Shown in pieces: positions 11,187 to 23,953 of a stretch of DNA of 37,349 bases. The notes beneath the pieces were generated by a model. The model was not told the origin of the DNA. It ran no database searches and saw nothing but the letters and a program-made list of their open reading frames with translations. The position numbers and the translations under genes were made by a program. Position 1 is the first letter of the stretch, and every line of letters begins with the position of its first letter. This stretch comes from Catenaria anguillulae PL171 (lineage: Eukaryota; Blastocladiomycota; Blastocladiomycetes; Blastocladiales; Catenariaceae): positions 1-37,349 of the forward strand of contig MCFL01000227.1 of assembly GCA_002102555.1 (NCBI GenBank), read 5' to 3'.

Positions 11187-13116
11187 ATGAATACCAACCC
11201 AAACCCCCAGCACAAGCGCAAGCGCAACGCCGCCAATCGCATTGGGTCCGACAGTCACGACCAAGTCTCTGCCGACCAACCATCAGCAGGCTCACTGGCG
11301 GCATGGCCATCGGCCCTGCCCTCGTACAACCCCATTACGGGTCACCCATGCAACCCGTACATCCGCAAACCACCAAACTTTTCCAAGCTTGCCGCCCAAT
11401 ACTCTGATCTCAAGCCGTTTCTGTATGATCGCTGACATGTCCGTCGTCGCCGTGCCACATCGATACCAACTTTGTATGAGGCTCACATTGCGGCGTTACT
11501 GGTGTATTCCCCTAGAGCCCCTGTCAACAACGGACAACAGCATACGCTTGACTTTTCGCGGCCTGAAGCAACCGTGTACGTTCGTCAAGCGGACTGACGA
11601 TGGTGTCACATATCACGGCGCCTGACTCCTGCCTCGGTAGTGCTCTCACAAAGGCGATCCTCAAATGCGACTGGGATTTGGATATTGACATTCCCAGCGA
11701 TACACTGTGCCCAACGGTATGTTTTCACCCGCCATTTCCGGTCTCGGTCGGTCGTCAAAATGGCTGACTTAGGGTTGTGCAATTGCCAGGTGACGAATCG
11801 GCTCAATTACCTCCTTGAGCTACGAGATCTCCTTCACCTTTGCGGGCACGTTGGGCCTGCTCACATTCTTGATACGTGCGTCATCCGCGTTCTCCTCATG
11901 TTTCCTTTTGCGATCGTTGACTCGTGCGGGCCTGGCATTAGCGGGACTGGATTCACAACCATCTACCCACTGCTCGGATGTCGATTAGAACCGTCATGGC
12001 GATTTTCAGGCACAGGTACTCAACACATTGCAAAGTCCACTTTGCCTATACACTTTGACTCATCCACCACTTCACATCGACCCAGACATTGACGCACTTG
12101 CTCTGCAAACGGGCCAAGCCAATGTCGACCGCAACTCACTCTCTTCACGCATCACGCTTTTCCATGTTTCGGACCCAACTGCCTCCTTTTTTCCGCCTCC
12201 CACGTTACCCGAATTTTCGCAGCCCATCACGGCCACGCTGTGTAATCCGCCCTTTTATATCTCTGACACGGACCGCTCCGCTCATCGTGTCGCCAAATCC
12301 ACGACGCACGTCACGTGCCCAGGCACCCCAGAGCAAATGACGACCAGTGGCGGCGAAGTTGCGTTTGTTTCCCGCATGGTCAGCGAATCGGTCGCTGTGT
12401 ACCGCAATGTGCCCGATGCACAACGGCCGGCGGTGTTTTCAAGCATGCTAGGCATCAAGCGATCTGTGGACGAGGTTGTGGCCGTGATTCAGGCGCTCGA
12501 GGTGCCGTGGTACACGGTCAGGACACTCAGGCAAGGGGTCACGTCACGGTGGGTTGTGGCGTGGTCATTCAAGGCGTTGGCTGTGGGTCGGTTGGCGCGG
12601 TTAGTTTCCGTGGACAGAGTTGTATCGGTGGATGCGCTTGTGCGGGCGTTGGAGGCCGTTCATGTGCCTGTTGCAAGAGTTGGCGAGACGGCGGTCGATG
12701 TTGAGTTGGTGCTGGCAACGTGGACGCGGCGATGGAAGCGGCGCAGGGTGTTTGGCGGCGGGCTCGGGCACTCATCGTCGGATGACACGACAACAAGGGA
12801 GGGTGGGTCCGGAGCACATGTGCCAAGCGGCGATGGAGTGACGGGAAGGCGTGCTGACCCGATTCAGGTCAGGATTTGGTGGGCAAACAAGGACCCCCAA
12901 CTCGTTGGCCAGTCCGCACACGCAGCTGCGATAACGCTGGCTCAAGAAGAAGAAGTCGTGGACGGATCGCCCAGAGTCACGGAACAGCGACCGCCGCCAA
13001 TTCTTGCCCGTGGCTCTTTGCGACAGGAGACATCGGTGTGGATAGCGGGGCCAAAGTCTGACCCGCTCATGCATTCGTTTATCATGTTCATCACACCCGT
13101 ATTGGAAAGCCTGTAA
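11187..13116 (+). CDS. METTL16: METTL16-type RNA N6-adenosine methyltransferase
   Basis: Six exons join in frame: 11187-11422, 11516-11575, 11641-11716, 11790-11875, 11942-12015 and 12086-13116 (520 aa). Introns are 65-93 bp, several with a TTGAC or CTGAC branch. Landmarks follow human METTL16 in order. They are the N-terminal module YIRKPPNFSKLAAQYSDLK (residues ~58-76), DFSRPEATVALTKAIL, DLDIDIP, RLNYLLELRDLL, the SAM-binding loop LDTGTGFTTIYPLLG, the acidic TDIDALAL motif, the catalytic NPPF at 231-234, and GGEVAFVSRM, SSMLG and RWVVAWSF. In other species the enzyme methylates the ACAGA box of U6 snRNA, which affects 5' splice-site choice; the same role here is inferred. An Arg/Lys-rich segment (RRWKRRRV) follows the catalytic domain and could bind RNA. 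The last ~130 residues are not recognisable as the vertebrate C-terminal domain. Confidence 0.9.
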
Positions 13117-13378
13117 TCTTAAATATGTATGTATGTTTACACACTTCGAAGAGTTCCCAATCACCAAGATTGAACGAGACGGCCTACGTCAGGAACCATG
13201 CAAGTGCGTCTGAAGCAATCAGGCCGCCTCGGCGTACCGTGTCTGCTCCTGGACGTGTACAATCAATGACCCTTGGCAATAGCCTTGCAGAGACAACGCC
13301 TATCACGTCTTGGATATGGACACGGCGACGCGCCGAACGGCCAGTAAGCGCACAGCCAACGGCTGTTTCCGCAGCGAT

Positions 13379-13498
13379 GAGCCCATTTGGCATTGCACAC
13401 GGTTACAAGTAATGTAGGTTTATGTGGTTGGGGCGAAGAGATGGTGACCCGTGCCTTGCGATGGACAATGATGGATGGCGTGAGTGTGTGGATGTTGA
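13379..13498 (+). repeat. Left arm of inverted repeat
   Basis: About 120 bp, matched by the reverse complement of 14265-14380. Differences are scattered substitutions and single-base indels, so the copies have diverged for some time. Confidence 0.8.
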
Positions 13499-13790
13499 CG
13501 TGTGAACTGAGTGAGGGGATGGACGGCGGGGAACTGGTGCGTCTTTGTAGCTTTTTCCACCCTTGACCGAGACAGGGAGAGACGGAGGAGGGGGCCGCTG
13601 GTCCGTGTCAACTTGTTGTGTGAAACGATGTGACAGGGTCGTGGGAACGCCACTGTTACGAAATCAAAGGTTGGGAGGCAAACGAAAACGGCCAGCGAGC
13701 ATGCTTTGGACAATCAAAAGCGCTGCGGGGATCATGGCAGGGACTGGGTCAGAATTCGTCGTGACGGGGGTTCGGTCAGCAATAGGACAA

Positions 13791-13874
13791 GCTCGACGGG
13801 GCTTCGACTTTGCTCGACGGGGTTACGACTTTGCTCGACGGCGTTACGGTTTTGCTCGACGGGGTTTGATTTTC
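13791..13874 (+). repeat. 21 bp tandem repeat, four units
   Basis: Units begin at 13791, 13812, 13833 and 13854. Each starts GCTCGACGG and continues with a variant of GGTTACGACTTT. Because 21 is a multiple of three, the array reads as a seven-residue peptide repeat (ARRGYDF-like) in one plus-strand frame. There is no independent evidence that this frame is translated. Confidence 0.9.
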
Positions 13875-14264
13875 TGGCCGTTATCGTGATTCACGGGGGT
13901 CAGTCTTGAGTTCTTTCTTACATGCAGATCCCGTCTTGCGGTTGTGCAAAGGCTAGTCCAATCGACGTGCCAAAGCAAAAGGACGCGCCCTTTTGCGCGA
14001 ACAGTGCCGACGCGTCGCCTACAAAGGAAAAACAACAATTACATCTATGCACAATCCTTCCGGGTAGAAACGCTGTGCCGACCTTTTTTCTTGCTGAACC
14101 AATGATATCGCCTTCGGGATTTCGCTCACTTGCTGCTTTTACGCCGTCGGGCTTTTGCTGTATCCCCGTTTGGCACGAGTGTTCGGTGATCAACATCCAT
14201 GTTGCGTTCCCGTCACTTTGATTTGTTGACGACGCCCCCCGCCTTCTCCCTCTTACTCTTCCTC

Positions 14265-14380
14265 TCAACACCCACACACTCACGCCGTCTATCATTGTCC
14301 ATCGCAAGGCACGGGTCGCCATCTCTTCGTCCCAGCGACATAACCTACATTACTTGTAACCACGTGCAATAGCAAATGAG
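14265..14380 (-). repeat. Right arm of inverted repeat
   Basis: About 116 bp on the minus strand, aligning with 13379-13498. Read on the minus strand, an ATG frame crosses it (MATRALRWTMIDG), but it runs into low-quality sequence and is probably chance. Confidence 0.8.
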
Positions 14381-14835
14381 CTGACCCGGACACTTTTTCC
14401 CCTCCAGACAGACTTGCCCCTTTCGACAAAACGACAGTATGATTCAACTGGGCTGCCAATGATGAGACACTGTATCCCGGCTTTGCGTGATGCAAAGCGG
14501 CGAGGCGTACAGTCTCAGAGGCACGACAGCAAAGCGACTGGATACAGACACATCACAGATGAGTGACACACTGAAAATGAGTTTAACTAGATGAGATGAC
14601 TCGGAGACGTTCAGTGGAATGAGCCAGTGGGGAAAAAAAAACTAGACATGATGAAAGCCAACAACATGTCATGGTGTGGGCAACAGTCAACAAAGAGTTG
14701 GTACATACATTCTCCCGTTGGGGTACGAGAGTTGGCAGCACGAGAGCGAAACTTGAATGCGAAAGACAACATCAGTGTATGAACAGTCAATATACTTCTT
14801 CTTCAACTCCAACTCAACATATGTCCGGTTGCACC

Positions 14836-17099
<2,264 letters not shown>

Positions 17100-17441
17100 G
17101 TTGATATTGATGATAACTATGGCAGCTCTTTCAACCAATCGTCAATTGCTCATAGTGCTGAATCATTCTTTCATTGCCATTATTTGTATCGACTTGAAAT
17201 GTGTATGGCGGTGCGCGACATGTTCCCACCAGCACACTGTTTCCTCACAGGAATGGATAGTGCATGTCGATCAGAATACTCAAGTTGATCAGCGCATTTT
17301 GGTGATGGCATTTTCTGCGCAGATTTCATCATTTCAGCTCCATGCGTGACGCACGGCAAATTCTCTCTCACCAGCGTCTCGCACCGCCCACCCAATAAGT
17401 AATGCCCATGTTCCTGTATACCAATTGATCCCTCTGCCACA
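17100..17441. promoter_or_regulatory. Bidirectional promoter spacer
   Basis: 342 bp lie between the divergent starts of the ABI-like gene (minus, 17099) and the unknown gene at 17442 (plus). Both promoters must sit here or overlap it. I see no clear TATA element or repeat. Confidence 0.4.
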
Positions 17442-18146
17442 ATGACCGTCACTGCGAGCCAATTCTTTGCGTCCAATGCCGCCGTGTCCGTGTCCATGTC
17501 GTCACCACCCTCGATCCAAGACGCCAATCGCTCACTCCAACTCATTCTCTCGCACCACGGCCACCCAACACTTCCGCTCGTTGTCACACACCTGGATCCC
17601 TCCCGCAACCACCTCATCGCCACCTTGCCGCTGCACTCGCACTCGCCTTCTTTCTCGGTTCTCCATCATGGGCCGCCGCAACCCGCCACAGTTGCTGCCG
17701 TCGCCAACGCAACCACCGCCCTTCTGCCCATCTTTCTTCATTCAACGAATTACTCTCCTCCACCCTCAAGCGCAGCATCACCATCGCCTCACCACTCGTC
17801 GCCACCAAACAGCACCATGATCCCTTGGTCAAGTATCTCGTTTGACCCAATGCGCCCCTCCTCATCCTCACCACCGCCCCCAATTGCTTGGCTGTTGCAA
17901 GCGCACGGGTCGCTGCAATCGATTGGCCGCAGGCAAGCACAAGCGCAAGCGCAAGCGCATCCAGCCACCACGCTTGCGTCCGTCGACGTGTTTCTTGTGG
18001 ACGCCCTGGGCAAACATCCTGCGCAGCTGCTCGTGTCGTCGCGGGTTCCAGCAGCACCTTTACCTTTGCCGCCCATGGTTGGTGGTGGCGCTGGCGGTGC
18101 GGCGGCGGCAAAGGAGATTGGGTGGATGGTGGGGAGTAAGATGTAA
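17442..18146 (+). CDS. Protein of unknown function, 234 aa
   Basis: A single open frame from the ATG at 17442 (CACAATGACC context) to a TAA at 18146. The N-terminal ~95 residues and segments near IAWLLQAHGSLQ and SVDVFLVDALGKHPAQLLVSS look like a folded, alternating hydrophobic domain. Between them lies a Ser/Pro-rich linker (about residues 108-150). A short Gln-Ala repeat (AQAQAQAH) and a Gly/Ala-rich C-terminus follow. I see no signal peptide, membrane segment or known motif. The frame is protein-like, with hydrophobic positions spread as in a real domain, but I cannot name a family. It diverges from the ABI-like gene and shares its promoter region. It could be one exon of a larger gene, though no splice sites are obviously needed. 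Confidence 0.55.
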   Translation: MTVTASQFFASNAAVSVSMSSPPSIQDANRSLQLILSHHGHPTLPLVVTHLDPSRNHLIATLPLHSHSPSFSVLHHGPPQPATVAAVANATTALLPIFLHSTNYSPPPSSAASPSPHHSSPPNSTMIPWSSISFDPMRPSSSSPPPPIAWLLQAHGSLQSIGRRQAQAQAQAHPATTLASVDVFLVDALGKHPAQLLVSSRVPAAPLPLPPMVGGGAGGAAAAKEIGWMVGSKM

Positions 18147-18817
18147 AATCATCGCGGATTCGAATGATGATCAAGTCGCGACCGGTGTGTGTAACGCATG
18201 CGATGGTCGCCGAGTGCTCTGTGTGTGTCCCGGACATCTAGGGACCAAGAGAGCGTGGACGGGTTTGGATCTGTATCAGACACAGATATAAAAAAAAGAC
18301 TTGATGTGTTGTGATATGTGACTCGCCTATCGATGCTTGACCGATTTGGTGAACAACACCTTCCAAATGATTTGATCATGCCCGGCCAAGTATGGTTAAT
18401 CTGGGGATTCGGCAGGTGAGACGAGACGAAGCACATCCCACCGATCCCATCCAAGGTGGAATGGAAACAACACTCTGTACTGCGTTGGGAATAGATTAAG
18501 AAGCTAATCTACTGATAGGTCGACTCGATGGTAGGGAGCTAGGACACTTCCCATGTGCTGTGGTTCACTACCAGAGTTGCGAGTCCAAGTGTGCCGTGAG
18601 CATACCTGGATTTCGGGGTTGACAGACGACCCGCCTGCTCAAGTCCAAGAGCCCATCGCAGGTATAAAATGGTGGACCCTCCTCCCATCTGAAGTGTGGG
18701 AACAATAACCCGACTGCTGCTTTATACGTGGGACCAAATACATCCGTATTTCATAACATGATGTATGTATTCACCACTGCAACAGTCTTGATTGAAGGGA
18801 CAATTGATGCACGGATT
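18147..18817. other. Spacer between convergent genes with several hairpins
   Basis: This 671 bp holds the 3' ends of the unknown gene (plus) and NECAP (minus). No protein-like frame is visible. There is a perfect 6 bp stem (18493-18498 with 18505-18510). A composite stem pairs 18522-18527 and 18529-18534 with 18580-18585 and 18568-18573. A TATAAAA sequence lies near 18662. A small structured RNA is possible but unproven. Confidence 0.4.
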
Positions 18818-19912
18818 TCACTTGAAAGCAGCAAACGGATCGTCGTCATGCACCGTTTGCGTTGGTGGTGCCTGAGCTCCACCTGTTGCCGGCGCAGATG
18901 CAAACTCGGCCCATTCATTTCCACTTGCACGTTTGCCAGGGCTGGATGATGCAAAGTCGGCAAATGCAAACGGGTCGTCGGACGGACCAGTTGCTGGCGC
19001 GGGCACGAGCCCAGGTGCAGGTGCAGGAGGTGGTGGGAAAAACAAATTACCTGTAGACGCTGTCAAGGTCGGCGCAGTCGTCGGTACGGGTTGCGCTTGG
19101 GTGTTTCCAATCTTTTTTGCCAACTGTAAAGACCCAATCAAAAATGAACGGAACGTGAGTGAAAACACGCCACTCCCCATGGACAAGGCCAATGGACGTA
19201 CGCCGCCAATGTTCAACTTGATCTGCTGCCCGTCCTTCAACCCAAAATCCATTGGCGGCACCTGCGCTGCTTGGGCTTGTGCTTTTCCCACGCCCGCGCC
19301 CGCTGCACCCGCCCCGCCGACCGGCGCCAACCCCAACTCGTACCTGACAGCCTTTCCAAAATCCTGCAACGCCACATTGAAATCAAATGCATCTGCACGA
19401 TCCGCAAACCCAAACCCGGCAAATGCCGATCGGCCACTTGTGCGGTCCACGAGCTTGATGACAAAGTACCGCGACGAATCCAAGACTCGCTCGACATCGG
19501 CCTCAACGTCGCGAATCAACGACTCGCCAAACAAATCGCCCGACGTGGCGTCCTCGAGTTTGAGCACACACAGCGAGTAAGGTTTTTCGGGTTGGCCAGG
19601 CGGCGGCTTGGCAAACACTTGCTTTGCGAGGGCAGCGCCCAGGTGGCCCGTGGCGTGTGCGGGCGACGAGTAGGTCACGTGCAAGATACGCAGCCGGCCC
19701 GTCCAGGCCTTGGACGTGTCCCAGGACGCCGCCTTGTACCCTTGTGCCGAGGAACGCGGCGGCAGCGGGAACACTTGGGCTTCGCGTTTCACGAGCAAGG
19801 TCGCTGCAGAGAGGCGTGTGAATCATTCGGCGGTGATGTAACCAGATCGGGATGGTATACGCGCACCTTCAAGCGGAGGCGACGTTGGCGGTTGAGGTGG
19901 AGCCGACGACAT
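18818..19912 (-). CDS. NECAP: NECAP, adaptin-ear-binding coat-associated protein
   Basis: The best model has three exons: 19912-19867, 19803-19202 and 19123-18818 (317 aa). The 63 bp first intron is required. The second (19124-19201, GTACGT...TTTACAG, 78 bp) is in frame and stop-free, so it could be retained (343 aa). It is inferred because it splits the conserved KLNIGG region and has good splice sites. The N-terminal PHear domain shows PPRSSAQGYKAASW, WTGRLRI, LEDATSGDLFGE, DSSRYFVIKLVD, GRSAFAGFGFADRADAFD and FNVALQDF, all typical of NECAP. A ~35-residue insertion sits between GRLRI and the KLED strand. The disordered tail carries a WAEF (WxxF) motif and DPFAF/DPFAAF motifs expected to bind adaptin ears. 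NECAP acts in clathrin-mediated endocytosis and helps control AP-2 activity. Confidence 0.93.
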
Positions 19913-20220
19913 GGTTGACGTTGTGTCCACAAAGAGAATCAAATTGTCAGATTTGGGGGCCGGGATTGGTAGAGATTAGAGGTCAGGGAGATTGCTTCAT
20001 GTGCTTTCGGTCATCCTGAGCGAGTTCGAGTCCGCATGCACATGGCAAGTGAGGTTGGAAGTGTCAATGGCTTGGCTCTGGGCAAGAAAGGACATTCCAG
20101 AAGTGCACTGGAATGAATCTGGAACATGCATCGACTGTGCGAGACCTCCGCCCGGAAATGGCTCGCTCTTGCCTGCTCAAAAAAGACTGAAAGGCAATGC
20201 ACTGAGCACGTCAAGATTTC
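19913..20220. promoter_or_regulatory. Bidirectional promoter spacer
   Basis: 308 bp lie between the divergent starts of NECAP (minus) and the coiled-coil gene at 20221 (plus). I see no repeat or RNA gene. The promoter role follows from layout only. Confidence 0.35.
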
Positions 20221-21493
20221 ATGACAATGTCCGGCCACGGCAATGCTCTCACCACGGGCCTCCGCCTCCCGACGCCCGCGCCCGCCGCTCGAGCCCGCTC
20301 GCGGTCCCCGGCGCCGCCGCGATCCACTTCATCCGCCCCTGGGGCGTCGGCACACGGTCACGGCGATGGGTTCAAGGCTCGGCCGGCTTGGAATGTATGC
20401 AGTTGACCATATGTAGTATGCGCGCCGTGGGTGTATCTCTCCTCACCCACCCAATCGAAAACATCACAGGACAACATCCACGACCTCGACCAGCTCAAGC
20501 TGACGCCCGACCAAGCACGCAAAAAGAAACAACTCCAAATAGCCTATGCACCCAGCCGCGTTGCCGCCGTGTCGCCCTCACGATCCTCGCGCCGACCTTC
20601 GGTATCCCCGTCCTCGACTTCTCCCGCACCCACAACCACCGGCAACAATGCCTGGCCAACAAGTGCCCCACGGCCCACCGTCCCTGGCCGCCGACCCTCA
20701 ACAACTCCCCCTACGCCTGGAACGGCCGCCCGTCGCGGCTCAACCTCATCCAACCCACTTCCCCCTGCGGCGGCAGCGCATCTGGACGCCGACCTGGCGC
20801 CACGCGGGCGTGCCCCGCGCAGGCACGTGATGCGCGACGCGGCCGACCTCGCGTACGTGTCGGGACGAATGTCGGCAAATGCGTTTCGCAAGCTACGCAC
20901 GGCGCTGCTGGTTGCGCGTCAAGTGGCCATGGGGGCCAGTGAGGCCGGGATCGAGATGGAGTTTGGCGACGAGGATGGATATCCCATGGGTACCGATGAT
21001 GGCGATGTGGATCGAGTGGCAGAAGTGGCCGCGGGGAGTGTGCTCGAGTTGGCCAAGCGGATGCACTTGGTACGTCGAGTGAGGAAGATGGCAGATGCAG
21101 ACCTAGGGACACTGATTGCCTTGCGTGCGTATACATAGCTGGACCAGCGGTTGGCGACAGAGTGTGATATGCGGCGCAGGCTGGATGGTCAAGTTCAGGT
21201 GTTGACTGAACAGGTCCGCAAGGTGCGCAGCATTGAGTATCCCTCTTGTTGTGCTGCTTGACGCTGGCCTTGCGCTCACCGATTTTGTTTTGGTGCAGTT
21301 ATCCGACCAGGTCGCTCTTCTCGATGCCCGACCTCCTGCCTCACGCAACCCCAGAGCCGACGAGAGCGCAAGGGATACCAATGCAAAGGACGTGATGAAG
21401 CGCATTGACCAACTTGAAGCCGCCATGCGCGAAAAGCAAATGGCCGATCACATTGCGGCATTGGACGACTTGTTTTCGTCACTGGACTTGTAA
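20221..21493 (+). CDS. Coiled-coil protein of unknown function
   Basis: Four exons: 20221-20394, 20470-21069, 21139-21222 and 21299-21493 (350 aa). The introns are 75, 69 and 76 bp, and every junction is phase 0. The 69 bp intron (21070-21138, GTACGT...CATAG) is needed to remove an in-frame TAG. The start could be the second ATG at 20227 (MSGHG). A charged helix (IHDLDQLKLTPDQARKKKQL) follows the first intron. A long Ser/Pro/Thr/Arg-rich disordered region comes next. The C-terminal ~130 residues form coiled coil (LELAKRMHL, LDQRLATECDMRRRLDGQV, VMKRIDQLEAAMREKQMAD) and end in ALDDLFSSLDL. No enzyme motif is seen. A scaffold or cytoskeletal role would be a guess. Confidence 0.7.
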
Positions 21494-21644
21494 GTGTGTG
21501 TTTTTGTTAGATTGAATTTGAATACCCTTCCCTACCTGATACTCATGTGTACAAGTACATGTATGTATATCATGCCCGAGTTTGCGGTCATAGGGATGCG
21601 CCTGAGGTTCCCTCCATGCGACAGTCGAGATCGTTCTAAAACCA

Positions 21645-23243
21645 CTAAAACCACGACCGAAAGCGGTTCTTCTTTTTCCTTGCCTTTTCCCTTTCCTTGT
21701 CCTTGTCCTCGTGCCCCTCCGCTACATCTTTGTCCTCCAACATGCCACCATTGACGGTCCTCGGCGATGCAAACCCCTTGACACTTGCCGTTTCGCCCGC
21801 CCACTTGCCGCCCTTATCACGCTTCTTGCCGCCGGCATCCACACACAACCCCAACGACCCGACGGACCCCGTGCGAAGCCGCCCCGAAGCCGAAGTCGAA
21901 CCCAACGCGGTGTCGCCGTCCCTCAACACACCCGCCACCTGATCGCCACGATGCCTGCCAAGCGACATGGTCTCTGCGACGCTGGCGCTCGTGTCCACAA
22001 AAGGCGTGTCCAAGAGCGCAGCCACACGCGCAGACAAATCCTGGAGCGTTTCGTCGTGCGCCTTGGCTTTGGTTTCTAGTCGGTCGATTTTCGCCCTTAG
22101 CACGGCGTTTTCGTTTTCGAGCACGGCACATCGGGCGGTTACACGATGTTCGACGGCATCGATGGCGGCACGTACAACCATACCTGAGGGGGATGCGTGC
22201 GCGTGGGCGGCCGGGTGATCGAGTAAGGCGGACGAGTAGGTGGATGCGGGCGATCCTGACGAGTGGGCGGCGGCGTGGGCCAAGGTGGTGGGCGTGGCCG
22301 ACTCGGACGCGTCCGAAGCCGAGGCCGAGGTCGTCGTCGTGGTTGACACGAGAACGACAGAGTGGGTGGACCCGTTGTGGCGCGACAGCGAGGCCGACCG
22401 CAGTGTGGTGTGGCGGCGGGACGAGGTGGCGCTCGGGTCGTGGCGCATGGTGGAAGGGAGGTAGGTGTGCACATCGGGGCTGCTGGCCGGGAATAGCGTT
22501 GAGGTGGATAGCTGTGGGGTCGCCGAAAGCGAGGGGGGCGGGTCGTCGGTGCGAATGTTTGCCGCACGAGCTGGGTGATCCAGTTGTTATCAAACGGAGT
22601 GAGTCGAAGCGTGCCTGACCTGAACAACATTCAAGCATATGATATTGAACGTACCGGACGAAAACAGAGTCGAGACCAGGTCTTCCAGTGACACGGAGGG
22701 AGCAACGCTGGTTGCCGCCGATGACGGTTGTCGGGTCAATGGCACGAGCTTGGCCTTGGTTATGTTGGTTGCGCGAGAGGCATTGGAAGCCTCGCGCGTT
22801 GGCGCTTTGCACTCCACGGCAGTCACGCTCTCCAGGAGGGACGATTCGGCCGAGGGTAAGGCAGAGTCGAGCTTCTGTGTTGCAGGGTTGATATCCGAGG
22901 AGGAGATGGTGACGTCCACAGGCAGTTCGGCGTCATCATGGCCCGACTTGGACGACACCTTGGAGCTGACGATGGTGGGCGAATCGGCCGTATCGGTTAC
23001 CATTTCTTCTTGACCTACTGCTACAGTGGAATCGGCCATGACATGGTTGGTCGGGTCAGCAACCGGAAGTGACAGCGGGTCAGCAAACACGAGCGGATCA
23101 TGGGCGGGCAGCGGTGGAGCTGGATCATCGTCCACCGCCTCATTGACTGGATCGAGCGTGGTGGTGGTGGACGCCCGCTTGGACCTTGTCAGCGACTTGA
23201 GCGAGCGGCTCCGGCTGGGCAGCCGAGTCAGCGACCACGTCAT
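21645..23243 (-). CDS. Ser/Thr-rich coiled-coil protein of unknown function
   Basis: Two exons, 23243-22655 and 22570-21645, joined by an 84 bp intron (GTACGT...CACCCAG), giving 504 aa. The basic N-terminus (MTWSLTRLPSRSRSLKSLTR) is followed by a long acidic, Ser/Thr/Ala/Val-rich disordered region. A short predicted structured patch (SLEDLVSTLFSSG) lies at the exon junction. Around residues 340-380 a leucine-zipper-like helix is clear (LENENAVLRAKIDRLETKAK). The C-terminus is strongly charged and ends KKKNRFRSWF, which could be a membrane- or partner-binding tail. There is no catalytic motif. It converges with the coiled-coil gene at 20221-21493, leaving 151 bp between the stops. Confidence 0.7.
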
Positions 23244-23953
23244 GGTGTGGCAATGGCCAACGACTTTTGTCCAACGAGCAGGTTCGGTGTCGTGATCTCA
23301 CTCGCACTCGCGGCGCGGCGGAGCATTGTCGGGCAGCTGAGCCGTCGTTAACGTTGCGGTCGGGGCGACGGGCGGGACCATCGTGAATAGGCAGCCGGTC
23401 ATGATTGGCCATGGGAGCGCTCCGAATATTTACCTGGCTCTCTGGCCAATGGGTGGCGGTGTGGTGATGTTGCGACTTGCAAAACGAACGCACTTTAGCA
23501 AATGCGATGTGTGGCAGTCAGAGCTGCGAAGCTGAAAGGCGGCTGACGGCGGTTTCGGGCTGGCTGGTTTCGCTGCCGATTGAAATTCCATGGCATTGAA
23601 TTACTGTCGGCTGCGTAAAGAGCGACCCGAGTGAGAGGCGGCCACAGCCAGGAAACCTTGGAGGCGCACTCACTACCAGGGGCGCTGGGTGTCGCCGTCA
23701 GGCACGGGACGGTGGAGTTGCCACATGGACGCCATCCTCATCTCTCAAACCATTTGTTTGCACGCGACTGTAGCAACACACGCGCGATCGCTTGCTGGCA
23801 GTGGCAGCATACACAATCATGCCTTGGCTCCCATCTTGCCCACTGTGGCACGAGTAAAACAACTCATACATCGCTGCGTAATTCACATGATGAAAGTTGC
23901 CAAGAAACTAGCCAAGTAACCAAGAAACATTCAAACGGACAGCACAATGCACC
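23244..23953. other. Gene-free spacer
   Basis: 710 bp lie between two minus-strand genes: the promoter side of the gene starting at 23243 and the 3' flank of the gene ending at 23954. Open frames here are short or are antisense extensions of the neighbour. I see no repeat or RNA gene. Confidence 0.5.

Larger units (their letters stand above)
13379..14380. mobile_element. Possible non-autonomous inverted-repeat DNA element (MITE-like)
   Basis: Sequence 13379-13498 reappears as its reverse complement at 14265-14380 with roughly 80-85% identity by eye. Shared blocks include GGTTACAAGTAATGTAGGTT and CCCGTGCCTTGCGATGGACA. Similarity stops inside both arms after the GTGTTGA block and fades outside near GAGCCCATTTGG/CAGCTCATTTGC. 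The ~770 bp core holds a 21 bp tandem repeat and only short open frames without a transposase signature. I found no clear target-site duplication, so the mobile nature is inferred from structure alone. A local inverted duplication is the alternative. Confidence 0.45.
13117..14835. other. Gene-free spacer carrying an inverted-repeat element
   Basis: This 1.7 kb separates the convergent 3' ends of METTL16 and the ABI-like gene. I see no convincing gene. It contains inverted-repeat arms at 13379-13498 and 14265-14380 and a tandem repeat at 13791-13874, listed separately. Right of the element, 14381-14835, is plain sequence and 3' UTR. Confidence 0.6.

Noticed and set aside
18522-18590. tRNA-like cloverleaf with a GGTTCACTACC B-box-like sequence
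   Set aside because: The arms have mismatches, there is no variable loop between the anticodon-like and T-like arms, and the acceptor halves do not pair.
22590-22645. Extension of the minus-strand frame past 22655 (TFNIICLNVVQ...)
   Set aside because: This is intron sequence: removing 22571-22654 joins two long protein-like frames in the right phase.
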